Shown piece by piece: positions 23,517-35,050 of a stretch of 64,000 bases of DNA; the stretch's first letter is position 1, and every line of letters begins with the position of its first letter. A model generated the notes under the pieces. It searched no databases. It worked only from the letters and a program-made list of their open reading frames with translations, and had not been told where the DNA came from. The stretch is from contig CM027378.1 of NCBI GenBank assembly GCA_015680905.1, positions 7,545,001-7,609,000 on the forward strand, in the 5' to 3' direction. Position numbers and translations under genes: made by a program. This DNA is from Coptis chinensis (lineage: Eukaryota; Streptophyta; Magnoliopsida; Ranunculales; Ranunculaceae).

Positions 23517-23715
23517 TTCAGGTTAGATTTCCAGCGTTTGGAAGTAGAATAATATTGATTCGGTCTGTAGAAGTGCATGCACCTTGATAATGCAACATAT
23601 AACTGACCATTGCTGAAAAATTCAGTTCAAAGGTTAATTCCCACAACTTTCACCAAGTGTCCTCGAGACTTATTTATAGTCATGAAGTAAGTCAAATGAA
23701 CTGGAAATTGTCTTC
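23517..23715 (-). pseudogene. Pif1/Helitron-type helicase C-terminal fragment
   Basis: The minus strand reads FPVHLTYFMTINKSRGHLVK and, after one in-frame stop, FSNGQLYVALSRCMHF. These match the last two conserved helicase blocks of the Pif1 family (MTINKSQGQT and GQLYVALSR), which plant Helitrons encode as the C-terminal part of their Rep-helicase. The Gln of the first block has become Arg. A host PIF1 gene is possible, but Helitron helicases are far more common in plant genomes. The fragment sits in the middle of the exon mosaic on the same strand. No Rep nuclease part was seen. Confidence 0.7.
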
Positions 23716-23961
23716 ATTATAAAAAGAAATTCTCTCTTTTATCCACATTTGGTCGGCTGTGATGCTTTATAAGAAGAAATTGGAAAAGAGGAAAAATGTA
23801 AGTCTGTAATGAGTATACATAAGTAGAAAATTGGTTGGTAGGAGCAATGCCATGCACAACTATGAAAGAAAAGATAATTATTGTACGGATTAAGATGGAT
23901 TAACCCATGCAAGAAAAATAAGAAGTGGACAACAAAAGTCCGCAAGAAGTTGAAGTAGCAC

Positions 23962-24079
23962 CTGAAATCCAGTGGGGAGGTTGAAGGTTCAACCCATCTT
24001 GGACTGGAACATAAGTAAGGTTCTTGTGGTTCACAGGATCTTTGGAAGGGTTCATTGGACGCATGCCCCTGTCCGCCAT
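23962..24079 (-). pseudogene. Unidentified first-exon-like stretch
   Basis: An ATG at 24079 opens a 39-codon frame (MADRGMRPMNPSKDPVNHKN, then LTYVPVQDG and PPHWIS). The frame ends at TTTCAG before GTGCTA. It is uninterrupted and rich in Pro and Asn. It looks like the first coding exon of a host gene that I cannot name. Confidence 0.4.
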
Positions 24080-24084
24080 TTCGA

Positions 24085-24840
24085 AAGTCGTGAAGAGATT
24101 TTTAAAAAATAATGGAAGTCAAATCAAATATATAAGTAATTAAGCTTGGACACTGATAAGAGAAATCATATTATATTGGACGCTAGAATAATATAAAAAA
24201 AAGTAGGAAAGATGTAGCCAATTCATCACATATATGTTCTTCTATCATAGTTGCTTTATTGCTAAATTTTATACTTCTTAAATAGAGGTCCTACAGAAAG
24301 TCTCATACTTTCTGTACCTTTATTAAATGTCAGCTTTGAGCACCTTAATTAGTAGATCATGTGCATTGTTGCATATTGTCAAGCAAAAATTTTGATGTGC
24401 TTTAATCCATTTGATATAGTTTCATGATCAGTATTAACTTGTGTCCTTACTCTTCTACCTCATGTGCCATCATCTTCTAAGAGAAATATTTCCAAGCTTT
24501 TCTGGAATTTTGTTACAACAAATTCCCAACTGTATACTAAGAAATACCCCCTTCTACAAATCAAATCCAAATCCATAGAGAAGCCATATTTACACCATTA
24601 TATTTTATCTTTTATTCTATTAGTAAAACAATAATTCAAAACGATTAAAATTGGTTTACACCATTTAATCGTTTAGTTAATAGTTTCAGTTTGAAAATAG
24701 AACGGCTTTATGCGACTGAAATAGGAAATCAGCACCCGTAAAGGAGTAGGAAAACTGGATCCAAGTCAATTTCTTTTACATGGTCAGGTTCATTCACCTA
24801 TTCTTTCCCGCCTATTTTATCAAAGATTTTCTTTTAATAC
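24085..24840. other. No gene seen; AT-rich spacer
   Basis: Nothing supported was found. The plus-strand open frame at 24780-25022 is a shadow of the minus-strand exon at 24843-24993. Confidence 0.4.
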
Positions 24841-24842
24841 TA

Positions 24843-24993
24843 ACCAAGCACTCCATGACCACCATAATTAGCGTAGTATATACAAAGGTTTGGTCATCAG
24901 GGTCACTATCAACAATCTTTCCAATAACCCAAGTAGAAGCAGTTTTATTTCCTAGAAGATCGAACTGCCAAAAAGTTTCGAAGGGTGACTTCT
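24843..24993 (-). pseudogene. Vacuolar processing enzyme (legumain) exon fragment
   Basis: VPEs are vacuolar Cys proteases that cut after Asn and act in seed storage protein processing and cell death. In three minus-strand frames, in order, the piece reads VTLRNFLAV, then LGNKTAS and GKIVDSDPDDQTFVY, then YANYGGHGVLG. This follows the plant VPE order NNFFAVLLGNKTAL, GKVVDSGPNDHIFIYY, DHGGPGVLG. Two frame changes interrupt it. The catalytic His of the DHGG motif is Tyr (TAT). It is therefore a dead, isolated exon. GPI8-type transamidases share the fold, but the LGNKT block favours VPE. Confidence 0.75.
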
Positions 24994-24999
24994 TCTCTA

Positions 25000-25590
25000 A
25001 TTATGATCCTATAATTAATTAGGAGACCCAAAAACATAAGACGCTGAAATAACCCTTGGGAGGAGGGAAAAAATCCCCTTTGGTACTATACTCTAGTATA
25101 AACATCCTCACCGCGAGACTATGACCCTCTACAGAGGAAGTCCTTTTAAATACCATCCATGTTATAAGCTAATGACTACTCATCTGGTATTAGCTATTAC
25201 ATAATATTTCGAAAATTTCAAGTTATAGAAGAACCATGAGAAAAAGAAGATAAGATCAGTGTGAAAGGTACATGTTAAAAGAATTGAAGATGCAACTAAT
25301 ATATGTCTAAGCATATGTGTCTATGGGGGTTTCCAACAAAAACTTCTGATAATTGGAGGAATCTAATGATGTAATTCTAATCTTAATCTTCTCACGCATA
25401 CTATAACAATAAAAGTTGTCGAGGCACCTACTTTAACAATCCCCTTGCATACTAAGCTCTATGCATGGACATCATATTTAGATGATCAAACTATTCATGT
25501 TTGTAAATACTATACATGTTAGTTTTAACTCCAAAATTTTGTTTAACAAAAGGAAGAAGGAATAAGAAGAAGATAATAAAACGAAAGAAA
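25000..25590. other. No gene seen; AT-rich spacer
   Basis: No supported exon, RNA gene or element end was recognised. Confidence 0.4.
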
Positions 25591-25593
25591 TAC

Positions 25594-25730
25594 CTGGTAA
25601 TATTGGTTTGGGTGCAGGAATATAACTTGACCCAGCTCTTCCCGTTGAAGTTGAATCATCTCCGGCCCCACAACAAATAAGGGCCTGATTCTTCTTTTGG
25701 TTTGTCGAATTTTATGTGGCCCTTTCTAAT
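25594..25730 (-). pseudogene. Unidentified exon-like stretch ending at a GTATTT donor
   Basis: The minus strand reads NSTNQKKNQALICCGAGDDS followed by TSTGRAGSSYIPAPKPILPG, and ends at CCAG before GTATTT. One stop lies just upstream, after EQLERAT. The peptide is Ser/Pro-rich and probably disordered. The family is unknown. Confidence 0.4.
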
Positions 25731-25822
25731 TGCTCAGATCATGGCAACAACCTTGCAATATATGAAAAAGTAAAGTTTAAAGTAGTTGTTGTTTGATTTG
25801 ATGGCATACAATACTCACCCCC

Positions 25823-26035
25823 TAAAAAAAACACTCATTACTCAACTGAAACAAAAATAAAGATACCCAATTCCTAAAAAAATGTTAAATAAATAATCTT
25901 CATGAGACTAAATTCAAAATACCCAATTGCAAAGAGAGGGAGTGAAAACACATAAAAATTTGAAACCTGATTCACAGAGATTGAAAAAAATCAATGCAAT
26001 GGTTAAAAAAGGCAGTATGCGATAAGCCTATGAAC
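25823..26035. repeat. Second copy of the block at 19377-19590
   Basis: It has the same order and orientation as the partner block, with near-identical strings. It lies directly beside the exon-like pieces at 25594 and 26172. Confidence 0.9.
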
Positions 26036-26171
26036 TGCAATTTGCTAAGAAATTGGTGTTATATGGATGCCTATTGGGTGGGTCCTTGTGCTGCTGTAAG
26101 ACTTAAGATCACAATCACAATCACAATCACGACCACTTGATACTGTTGCAGGCTTGCAGGACTTAATTTCT

Positions 26172-26235
26172 TACCTTGATTGAGGAACTTCTGCTTTAAT
26201 CCCCTGTAAGCCATGTTCACCATATTGATCATTGG
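26172..26235 (-). pseudogene. Unidentified short exon with GTAAG donor
   Basis: The minus strand reads MINMVNMAYRGLKQKFLNQ and ends at AATCAAG before GTAAGAAA. The sequence upstream (26236-26560) is CA-rich and leader-like. The family is unknown. Confidence 0.35.
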
Positions 26236-26539
26236 CTGTTTCGTAGAGTGAAATGAGTTTGGTGGTGAAGTGAGTGTAGTTGGAGAGACCTATTTTGAGA
26301 ATGTGAGCATGCATGAGCTTGTTGGGTTTGTGGGAGAGATGGTTTTATTGTTGAATTGAGGGAAGGAAGATACCTTTTTGGCTTCTTGCTTGGAAGAAAT
26401 GGATCGCCTCTTGGGTTTTGGTGCAACACTGATTGGATGGCGAACAGAATCTTATTCTTCTGTTCCGATAACTTCTTTCGATAATCTTTATAACTTCTTT
26501 CGATAGCTGTTGAACCATCACGAATAACTCATCCTTTTT

Positions 26540-26790
26540 CTTAATCTTAATGTTTATCAAGGTAGGTTTTCTTTTTTTTTTGGTAAAGGTCGGTATGGGG
26601 TTTTGAGTTTTGACGAAAGGTTGTTTTATCTTTATCTTTTTCTTTTTAAGGTTATTACGCGAACAGTTTTAGAATGGGCATGAGTTTTTTTTTCCCCGAA
26701 TCATTGTAAAAGCTGAGGTGTCCATCTAAGAGAAAAAAAAGGGCTGGCGTGTTTCAATGGGAGCATTCTCGACTGTTTAGTACCTTGCAG
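26540..26790 (-). repeat. Leader/promoter-like block (partner 29590-29790)
   Basis: This block and 29590-29790 share TTTTTTTGGTAAAGGTCGG, GAGGTGTCCA, GGGCTG and GGGAGCATTCTC in the same order and orientation. In the partner the block lies just upstream of the PSMD9-like first exon, and here it lies upstream of the unidentified piece at 26172-26560. The shared flank shows a duplication of a gene's 5' region or of a common carrier sequence. Confidence 0.75.
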
Positions 26791-27345
26791 GCTTAAGGTG
26801 GGAGAAGTGGAAATATAAAAGCAAAGAATAAGTAACCTATTTTTTGCTTTTGAAGGTCCGAATAGGATTAACCGATAAAGATGATCCAAAATTGGAAGGT
26901 GTAGCCTTCACTTGATGACAATAAATTTTGGCTTAGCTTGATGTTTTATAAATGTTCAGAAAATCAATATATTAAGTGGTGTATGTTCACGAATAGAAAT
27001 AAGACAAATCAACAATAGAATTGTTGTTTCATAGTAGAATACATTGACCAATCCAATAAATATTATCGAAATTAAGTTTTTTTTTATGCAGCTTGAAACA
27101 AAAAAGAAAATAAATCCTCATTCAAAAACAATTCCAAATAATGTAAAATATTCAAAAACAAAATGAAAGGATATACTTGAATGAGTTTAAGACTACCGTC
27201 TTTGATGATAACAATGACGGAAGTTGAAGAAGCATCTAGACCATTCTTGATGAATTCTTTGAATCACTTGTAAAGAATGCAATGCTTTTTAGACATCAAT
27301 AAAATTTTATACAATGATACTAATTAATGAAAAAGAAAAACTAAC

Positions 27346-27458
27346 CCAAGAGAGCCACCACCATATTCAACTAAGCACCGATGCTTGCAGTGAATACAAT
27401 TGACATCATTGAGCATTGACTTCATTACTTGTGTCGCTAGTCCACCTGGGTATTCTTG
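27346..27458 (-). pseudogene. Unidentified exon with intact splice sites and Cys-rich stretch
   Basis: A 113-base stretch is bounded by TTTTGTCAG and a GTTAG donor. It is open throughout and reads QEYPGGLATQVMKSMLNDVN followed by CIHCKHRCLVEYGGGSLG. The CxxCxxxC pattern suggests a metal site, but one exon is not enough to name a family. Confidence 0.5.
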
Positions 27459-27459
27459 C

Positions 27460-28050
27460 TGACAAAATCAAAATGAAAAATTATAATTTCCTTTGTCGAC
27501 AAACAAAAAGAAGAATTTACCTTTGTTGACAAAAGAAGGGTGATAGAAAAAGCAGCACTATAGGATGTATGAAATCTAACATTTTAAAACATTCAAACTT
27601 CTTGTTTATTTAAAAATTCACTTTATTCAGGCGTCTTAATATCTCATATCCACTCAAAATCAAGATAATATTATTGTCTGAATTTTCAGTGAAATGAAGC
27701 ATCTACTGTTGAAGTAATGATGGATATATATGTCTAATGTACCATAGAAAATTTGAGATGTAATGGTATTCCTAGCATGGACATTCCATTCCATATTCTT
27801 ATGTTAGTGAAGCTAGTGCCACCAACCCACCTTTCAATATGCCCCCTACCAAAGCCTTTTTATTAATTATTGGAAATACACTGTAATTTTGTCGCACACT
27901 ATGCTAGCCCAATGAAACTCTACACCCAATTGGTGCCTCTTACATGATACTATTGAACTAATAACCTTTTGAACTACATATCTTAATAATACCACTGAAT
28001 GAATGATAGATTAATATCTTGTTTACTCAAATTATAGGAAAACCCGCTAT
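27460..28050. other. No gene seen; AT-rich spacer
   Basis: No supported feature was found. GTCGACAAACAAAAAGAAG and a similar string recur near 27500-27530. Confidence 0.4.
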
Positions 28051-28227
28051 ACAACCCTCTCGATTGTCATTAAGGTGTATATCGATATATGTATGCTAAT
28101 CGAATTATCAATCTAAGTGACTGAATTCACATAGTGCATTACAACCCTCTCGATTGTCATTAAGGTGTATATCGATATTTCTGTTAACCGAATTATCAAT
28201 CTAAGTGACTAAATTCACATAGTGCAT
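28051..28227. repeat. 90-base tandem duplication
   Basis: Copies at 28051-28140 and 28141-28227 both begin ACAACCCTCTCGATTGTCAT and end TTCACATAGTGCATT. They differ at a few bases in the middle. Confidence 0.95.
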
Positions 28228-28229
28228 TT

Positions 28230-29175
28230 TTTGAAGCACCCAATTAACAAATATATAAAATAGATTGGGAACTATGAATGAAGAAAGGGCTATTGTATGT
28301 TATGGCATTGTTTTAATTGAAGAAATCGGTAATGGATAGCAATTGAAGAAATCAACTATTGATTATAAGTCGATAGCAAACAATGACTACATAGAGTTAA
28401 CAAACTTACATAGTTTGGGTATCAATAGCTAATCCAATATACAACTCAATCCAAAATCCAATTGCTCACAACAACACAGTGAGCACTACGAAAGAAATCT
28501 CTCATCTCAAACCAATAAAAGCAATCAAACTGGTCTTAAATAGACTAACACAATCAACATAAATCTTCCAAAACCCCGAGTAGATTCTAAGGTTTTCCAC
28601 TTTCAAAGTTGCCATCAAATTAACTTAACCAAACATACAAAACACACTACACTTGTTTAACAATTCCTACAATCTTCCTAACTTATCTAATCAAACATCA
28701 ATGAAGCTATTGATCCTAAAATCGAATTCTCAACAAATAAGTAAAACAGACTTGTGATGAAGTTACCTTTGGTAAGAAACAAAGCTTGGATATCGAATGA
28801 GAAAAGAAACTGAAAGAGGTGACATTTGAAGAATGGGCAAAACAACTGTGGGCTTGTTGAGTTTTGCTGACCTTAAATCCAATCCATATAGCGCAAGAAT
28901 GCCATGACTTGTAAATTCTATGCACTTTCTTAATTTTAGTTTAGCACATATCATCTATTATCTCCAACTACTATACCACATGATACCAATAGGCATCATA
29001 CTTGTTAAAGTTTGTTGTAGTGTATGTCCATACTAAATTAGTCAGTGTCTCTCATTTTTTACAAAATTCTCACACTGATTTGCATTCACCTCTTGTATGT
29101 CCTCTTGTAAACATGTTTCAATTCTCCATTTGGATGTTTTGGTAAAATCATAAGAAAAAAATAGTAAATAAATAA
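28230..29175. other. No identified gene; possible intron of the PSMD9 fragment
   Basis: The minus-strand open frames at 28716-28954 overlap in two frames and resemble nothing I know. If the PSMD9-like exons at 29180-29464 once had later exons here, I cannot recognise them. Confidence 0.3.
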
Positions 29176-29179
29176 TTAC

Positions 29180-29464
29180 CAGCAAGATGATGACGCTGAG
29201 CACGAACTGCATGGACGTCAATATCAGAACGAGGGAAACCCTGAAAGAAAAAGAAAAATTAGTAATTAATTAATTAATTGAGGAGAAGTGGGATTGGTTA
29301 ATAAATATATAAATAAATAATGAACCTCGAAATCAAGAAGATTGCTAGTAAGGCCACGACTGTCGGGTTGGGTGAGTAGAAATGATGGCATTCATCTCCG
29401 TCTCTATAGCTTCCCTCTTTTCTATCAAACACATCGTTTCCGCTTTCAGATTAGGCGCCACCAT
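29180..29464 (-). pseudogene. PSMD9: PSMD9-like (26S proteasome chaperone p27) exons 1 and 2
   Basis: PSMD9/p27 is a chaperone that helps assemble the proteasome base. Exon 1 (29326-29464) starts MVAPNLKAETMCLIEKREAI, then ETEMNAII. After a frame change it ends LTSNLLDFE. Plant PSMD9 reads KAETMxLMEKRxAxExEMNxIIERL...GLSGNLxDSEGFPR at this place. An intron (29241-29325) ends in CTTTCAG. Exon 2 (29180-29240) reads GFPRSDIDVHAVRAQRHHLA before a GTAATT donor. The coiled-coil continuation and the PDZ domain were not found. The frame change, together with the absence of further exons, marks it as a fragment. The leader upstream is shared with 26540-26790. Confidence 0.85.
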
Positions 29465-29956
29465 TTTTTTTTTTTTTTTTGCTTTTGGAAAAAGAGAATT
29501 GTAAAGGAGTATCAACAAAGCCATTTTTCTTTTGGTTGGGGCAAAAGTCAGAGCTTCTGTTTTGTTGTTGAGAGAGGCGAGAGAATGAATTGAGAAGCTA
29601 GGTTTTTCTCTTTTTTTTGGTAAAGGTCGGGAAGGTTTTTTTTTTATTTTTTTATGCGAGGGCGTAGAATTGTAAAAAGTTGGCGTAGAATTCCTTTTTT
29701 TCATGCCGAACTTTTCTTACATATGAGGTGTCCACTTTAGAGGGAAAAGGGGGCTGATATGGCTTCCTGGGAGCATTCTCAACTACTCAGTATTAATGGT
29801 CTTTGATGCATGTTTGGACCACCACTTGCATGTACAAGTATGAGAAAATGTGATGAAGGATAGCATCTAGTAGATTACTGATCTTATCTATATTACTCTT
29901 CTACTTCATCATCATCTTCATCTTGCTTGTTTCAGATAACCTAAGTTCTATAGCAG

Positions 29957-31587
29957 TGACCAACCTCTTTTTGTGTGTGTAGATATATGATGGATGATGT
30001 AGATAGATAATGATCGTTGAACAAAAGAGAAACGTATCAAAACCTAATTATCCCTTACTAAGTAAAGGATGAGTAGGGTATCGTTCCACTTTTAAGTGTA
30101 TGTTATGTGAAGAACAGGACTGGAAAGGGGGTTTGAGGGATTAAAAACTAATATTGTAGAGATTGTAGATTCTAATGCTAAACTAAGCTAAACTAACTAA
30201 ACTATTGAGAATTTATAAGAGAGAGAATTCAAGAGATTAGAATCCACCAATACTTTTAATCTATGACCTTCTGCTTCATGGTTGTTCTTACAAGTAGACT
30301 ACAATTAGGCAATCGGAAAGTGCCGATGCCCTTTGGATGAAACATCGTTAACAATTAACTCTACTTAAGGTTGTTCTTATGTTTATGCTATTAATATCTT
30401 TTTTCCTTTTATGTAAGCTCGGGCAGCCATTCAATGTATTACCAAGAGCAACATCAAGGAGTACTTCCTAATAGGGCAGCCATTTAATGAATCACCACTT
30501 AAGGCAAACACAAAGAATACTTCCCCTAGGCAGCCACTCCCGAGCTACCCTTCTAAGGTAACACAAAGAATACTTCCCTAACTCTAAAGAATTACACTAC
30601 TAGAAGAAAAGTAAAGAACACTAGCATGATATTAATATTGCAAAACATAAACCCTATTCTATACTTCCATCCCCTGGTGTGGGCAATGGAACTAATAACT
30701 ACAAACATAAAGAACTAACCTGATTGAAGAACACCATGAACCAGAGGAATCATTAAACCTTAAGCACTGGCTTCATCTCCTCCCTTGAAGGAGAAGATTA
30801 GCCTTCCATATAGAAGGAAGAACACGAAGAACGAGAAGAAGAAGAGTTGAAGAACATAAGACTAGAAAGACTAATTTATTAAGACTCAGCTAGTTAAAAC
30901 CGATCTTTTATTATTAATCTCTCTCTGCCTCAAGTTCTGGAGACAAGAATATAAGTGAATTGGCAAATTACATGAGGCACTTAGGTCCTCTATTTATAGG
31001 GGTTACAATGAGTTCTAGAAGCATTCCAAACCATCATTTGTTTCCTAATACAAATATGTTTCTTTCAGAGTCCGACTTCGTCTTCAAAACTGAGAAGGAA
31101 TTGGCTACAGTGTCGATTCATGCGTCTGGACGCATTATCCATGCGTCCCAGACTTAATCAATGCGTCTGGACGCTCGATCTATGCGTCCCAGACGCAGTC
31201 AATGCGTTTGGACGCTCGATCCATGCGTCCCAGACGTATAAGCCGATTTTCTCTCTTCTGCTCTATCCTTCTATCCTCTTTTGCGGGCTTTGGTCCAAGC
31301 AACGAATCCTTTGGCCTTGGGCTTCCAAATAGACTTTAAAATAGGTCCAAGTCGCATATTTAATAGCTCCAATTCCTTGGCCTTCTCCATGATTGTCCAC
31401 GGACCTCCCATGTGATCATTAATGCTCCGAATTGCTTCGTTTTACCCCATTTTCTCTAATATTCTACAAAACTCTCTTTTTCACCTGTAGAATCTTAAAA
31501 CACAACTTATAAACACTATTAGTCCACTAAGATGGCTAAACAAGAGGCATAATCGAGGGTTAAATAGCACTTTTTGAGCACTTATCA
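29957..31587 (-). repeat. 3' LTR of outer element
   Basis: Read in minus it begins TGATAAGTGCTC and ends GGTTGGTCA. It is 1631 bases long. It contains a short tandem unit built on ATGCGTC and AGACGC at about 31105-31240. The purine-rich GGGAGTTG just before the TGATAAG start, read in minus, is the candidate polypurine tract. Confidence 0.9.
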
Positions 31588-34017
31588 CAACTCCCAACTA
31601 GCCTTTTGCTAGTCTCTTAGCAAATAAGATAAAAATAGATAAGTGATCAAAATCACATCCTAATAACAAAAATAAAATCCTAACTCACTTTCACAGGCAT
31701 CGCGATTGCATTTACCATATGCAGCAAGGCTTTAAACCTTTAAGTTCCCCAAAAAGGACGAAGTTATAGTCGTGAGGGTTTTCGGTGATATACCCACAAA
31801 ATCAATCAATAGCATGTTTAAAAATAATAGTATTTTCAGAGAGAGAAATTCCTTACCCACTTAGTGCTTACCCCAATAGGCGGTCTCCATTGCTAACTAC
31901 ATTTCTGCAAAGACTCATAGATTATGATGGGAGATAGTAAAATTGACAAAATTCTCAATCAAGGCTTTATGTGTGTACTTAGTCAATCTCCTATACTCTC
32001 CTATCCAAGAAACGGAATCCCTAGTTTACCATAGGTAGATAATCTCGACTTTCAATCCTCACGGTCATACTCTCGAGAAAAGAATCTCTCGAGGAAGATG
32101 GTCTACTATTTTACCTCATGTATGTGGAAAAAAGAATAATGTATCTGAACATCCCACATACTACCTTGAAAAACAGGCTTCTGAATAAAATTAGTCTCAT
32201 GGAAAGAATGTCAATCACATATGAAGTGTCGGGTCCTTCACTTTATCATCCTCTCACCTATTCTAGACTTCGTACCATACTGTAATGATAAGTCATGGGT
32301 TGTAACTTGGCTTGGGTATTGGTTTATGAAGGAAAGGTAAAAAGGATTCTAAGGTTGTTTCTGAAAACACTAAGGGTTTTGCTTCTTTCTTTGGAAGATT
32401 TCTTCAAATTCTGTATTGCAGAGAAAATTCTTCCTTTATCTTAGCTTTTCCATCCATTCTGTTCAACTCTTTTTTTTTTTTTTTTTAACTCAGTGGTATA
32501 TCCTTGATTAGTACTGGATATGCTTGTTTTCCACTAGCTTCTTTCACTTTGAACAGAATGATGGGATTCATTGTATCTCTCTGGTATTTCCTTGTAATCT
32601 TCCTTTTTTGGTCTTTCTTCCTCCTTGTGCCCCCTCGTATTTCGAAACATATGGGTATGGTGATAAAGATTTTGGCTATACTTCTTGTGCGGAGTTGGGT
32701 GAAGGGTGAATGGTAGAGGGTTTTATGAAAGAAAATGGCTTATTGTAAGGCTCAAAAGGGTTTAACATGATGGTCCTACTAGGTGGGATAAAGGCTGAAT
32801 GGGTTCACTACTTGACTTATCAGTATGATACTCTGTTTTGAATAGACTACAAGACCTAATGGCTATCTCCCCAGTTGATGTCACTTCGTGATTAACCAAA
32901 TTAAAGAATAATGAGACTATATTACAACGACATAAAGAACTGAAAGATGATGAGTCACTAAGACTCGGATTTTTCGTAAGAACTCTCCAAAAAATGGGTA
33001 TAAAACTCAAGTCTCACGGGCTAAGTCTAAAAATTCTACTTCCAGTTTACTAGGGGTTTAAATCTCTCTTCTAGCAAAAGTACACAAAACTGACCAAGTA
33101 TTATGGTGGTGCCTTGATAAAGAATTCTATCAATAAGAACTATGTCCGAGCATAATAAATAGTCTAAGCGGTAATGAAATCAATAATATCAACTATCTAT
33201 CAAACTCAAAGACTAAGCGCAAATAGAATCTATATCCCAGACTCATCATTAAAATTCATTTTTCTCATGCTACTGATATAGAAACAAAAATATTTTAGTT
33301 TTTGAAAACTAATTTTCGAAATTCATTTCTCAAGTACACCCTCCTCCTACTTATGCATGCATTGACCTCAATGTATAAAGAAGTAAATGCAATGGATGAG
33401 AAAAAGGTAGGATATTACCATTGATGCCGAATATCAGAATTAGTTCAAGAAACAAATTTTTAGGTCTTTTTACGTCAGATCCCCAAGACGTAATGTGAGT
33501 CTTTTAAAGTCAGATCCTCAAGACTTTTAAGTCCTTTATAGTCAGATCCTCAAGACTAGTATTCCCACCCACTAGGTTCCACTTTGTAGGAATTCTTCCG
33601 ATCTCTCAAAGATGTGATTGACAAAAGTATACCTTGTACCAACAATTTTCTCTTAATGGTCAGTAACCTAGGACAAGTTTGAGAATGGCAATTCTTACAA
33701 AGAACCTAGCTTACGACTCTCCTCTTATGTGCAAATGGACTTTTACCGAACCCTACACGAGCCATACAAATAATCTTCCTTTGAAGGTCAACGGGGAGTA
33801 AATCCCATAAACTAACAGTGGGGAATACTTAGGTTTCCATCTCAAAACTGATCTTTTCGACAACATGCTTACTTCTGTAGACATTTTAATTTCGATCTAC
33901 TAGAATTCCTTCCAGCAGTATCCCTTCCTTTACCATGAAGTGACACTTTTCCCGATTCGAACTAAGTTGGTATCGCGAACAACGTTTAAGGACTAAGGAG
34001 AGATGATCGCATAATCC
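31588..34017 (-). other. 3' non-coding part of the outer element
   Basis: No gene is supported here. Near 31695-31790 a block (GCGATTGCATT, ACCATATGCA, CAAGGC, TTAAACC) is shared with the same position of the inner element (near 38005-38090). At 33470-33560 the string GTCAGATCCTCAAGAC is repeated three times. A T run lies at 32470-32487. Confidence 0.6.
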
Positions 34018-35050
34018 TCAAAAAGGACATGCGAATGTCTTCTCTTGGTCCTCAGGGTGAATATGGATCTGAAAGTATCCTGAGTAACCATCAAGAAAGC
34101 GGTAGGAAGCTTGTCCAGCTAATCTTTCAAATATCTGATCGATGAAAGGCAATGGAAAATGATCTTTCCTCGATGCGCTATTCAACTTCCTGTAATCGAT
34201 GCAAACTCTCCATCCAGTCTGAATTCTGGTTGGAATCAACTCATTGATCTCATTCTCGATTACTGTGGTTCCAGACTTCTTCGGCACAACTTGAACTGGA
34301 CTAACCCATCGACTATCAGAAACAGGGTGGATAATATCGGCGTCAAGGAGTTTGACAACCTCTTGCTTAGAAGTCTTGGAATCCTCTTCCAGATGAATCC
34401 TATGTTGAACTATCATAGGGCTGATCCCCTTGATATCATCAATTGTCCAACCTATAGCTGACTTGTGTTCCTTTAAAAGTGCTACTGAACACGGATTCTG
34501 CTCCATGATCAAATCTGATGCAATGCCTACTGGGTAGGTTCCCAAATCTCCCAAGAAAACATACTTGAGTGTAGACGGCAAAGGCTTCAATTCTAGCTTA
34601 GGCGGCTCCTTCTTAAGCTCTTTATATGGTCCATCAGGCATTGCCTCAACACTAAGTTCCTCATGAAATGCAGCGAGCTTTTCGACAACTTGTCGGTGGG
34701 ATATGAATGAGTCAGATAATCCTGTGCTAACGCTTCAATCAAACAAACTTCGTTCACAGCACACACCTCTTGTGGTTGCTGTAACGTATGGAAGATATTG
34801 GTTTCGACTCTCATATTACCAAAGGATAACGTCATATTACCGTTTCGACAGTTGATGAGTGCATTTGCAGTGGCCAAGAATGGTCTGCCTAGAATGATTG
34901 GTATCTGCCTACCAGATGTAGGTTCTATGTCTAATACTATGAAATCAACCGGATAATAGAAGTCTTCGATCTTGACTATGACGTCTTCAATGAGTCCTCT
35001 AGGTATCTTCATTGATCTATCCTTAACCGTAAAGTAACATCGGTCGGTTT
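34018..35050 (-). pseudogene. Protease and reverse transcriptase parts of outer element
   Basis: Read in minus, the protease part comes first, with IPIILGRPFLATANALINC, the typical C-terminal block of the aspartic protease in Athila-type elements. The reverse transcriptase follows, with WVSPVQVVPKKSG, GWRVCIDYRKLNSASRKDHF and FLDGYSGYFQIHIHPEDQEK. The class is Ty3. The part is a fossil fragment. Confidence 0.85.

Noticed and set aside
24780-25022. 80-codon plus-strand frame
   Set aside because: It is antisense to the vacuolar processing enzyme exon, which has recognisable motifs.
29342-29593. 83-codon plus-strand frame
   Set aside because: It is the antisense shadow of the PSMD9-like first exon and its leader.
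31120-31332. Repeated ATGCGTCTGGACGC / ATGCGTCCCAGACG strings as a possible separate satellite
   Set aside because: They lie inside both LTR copies of the outer element and belong to it.
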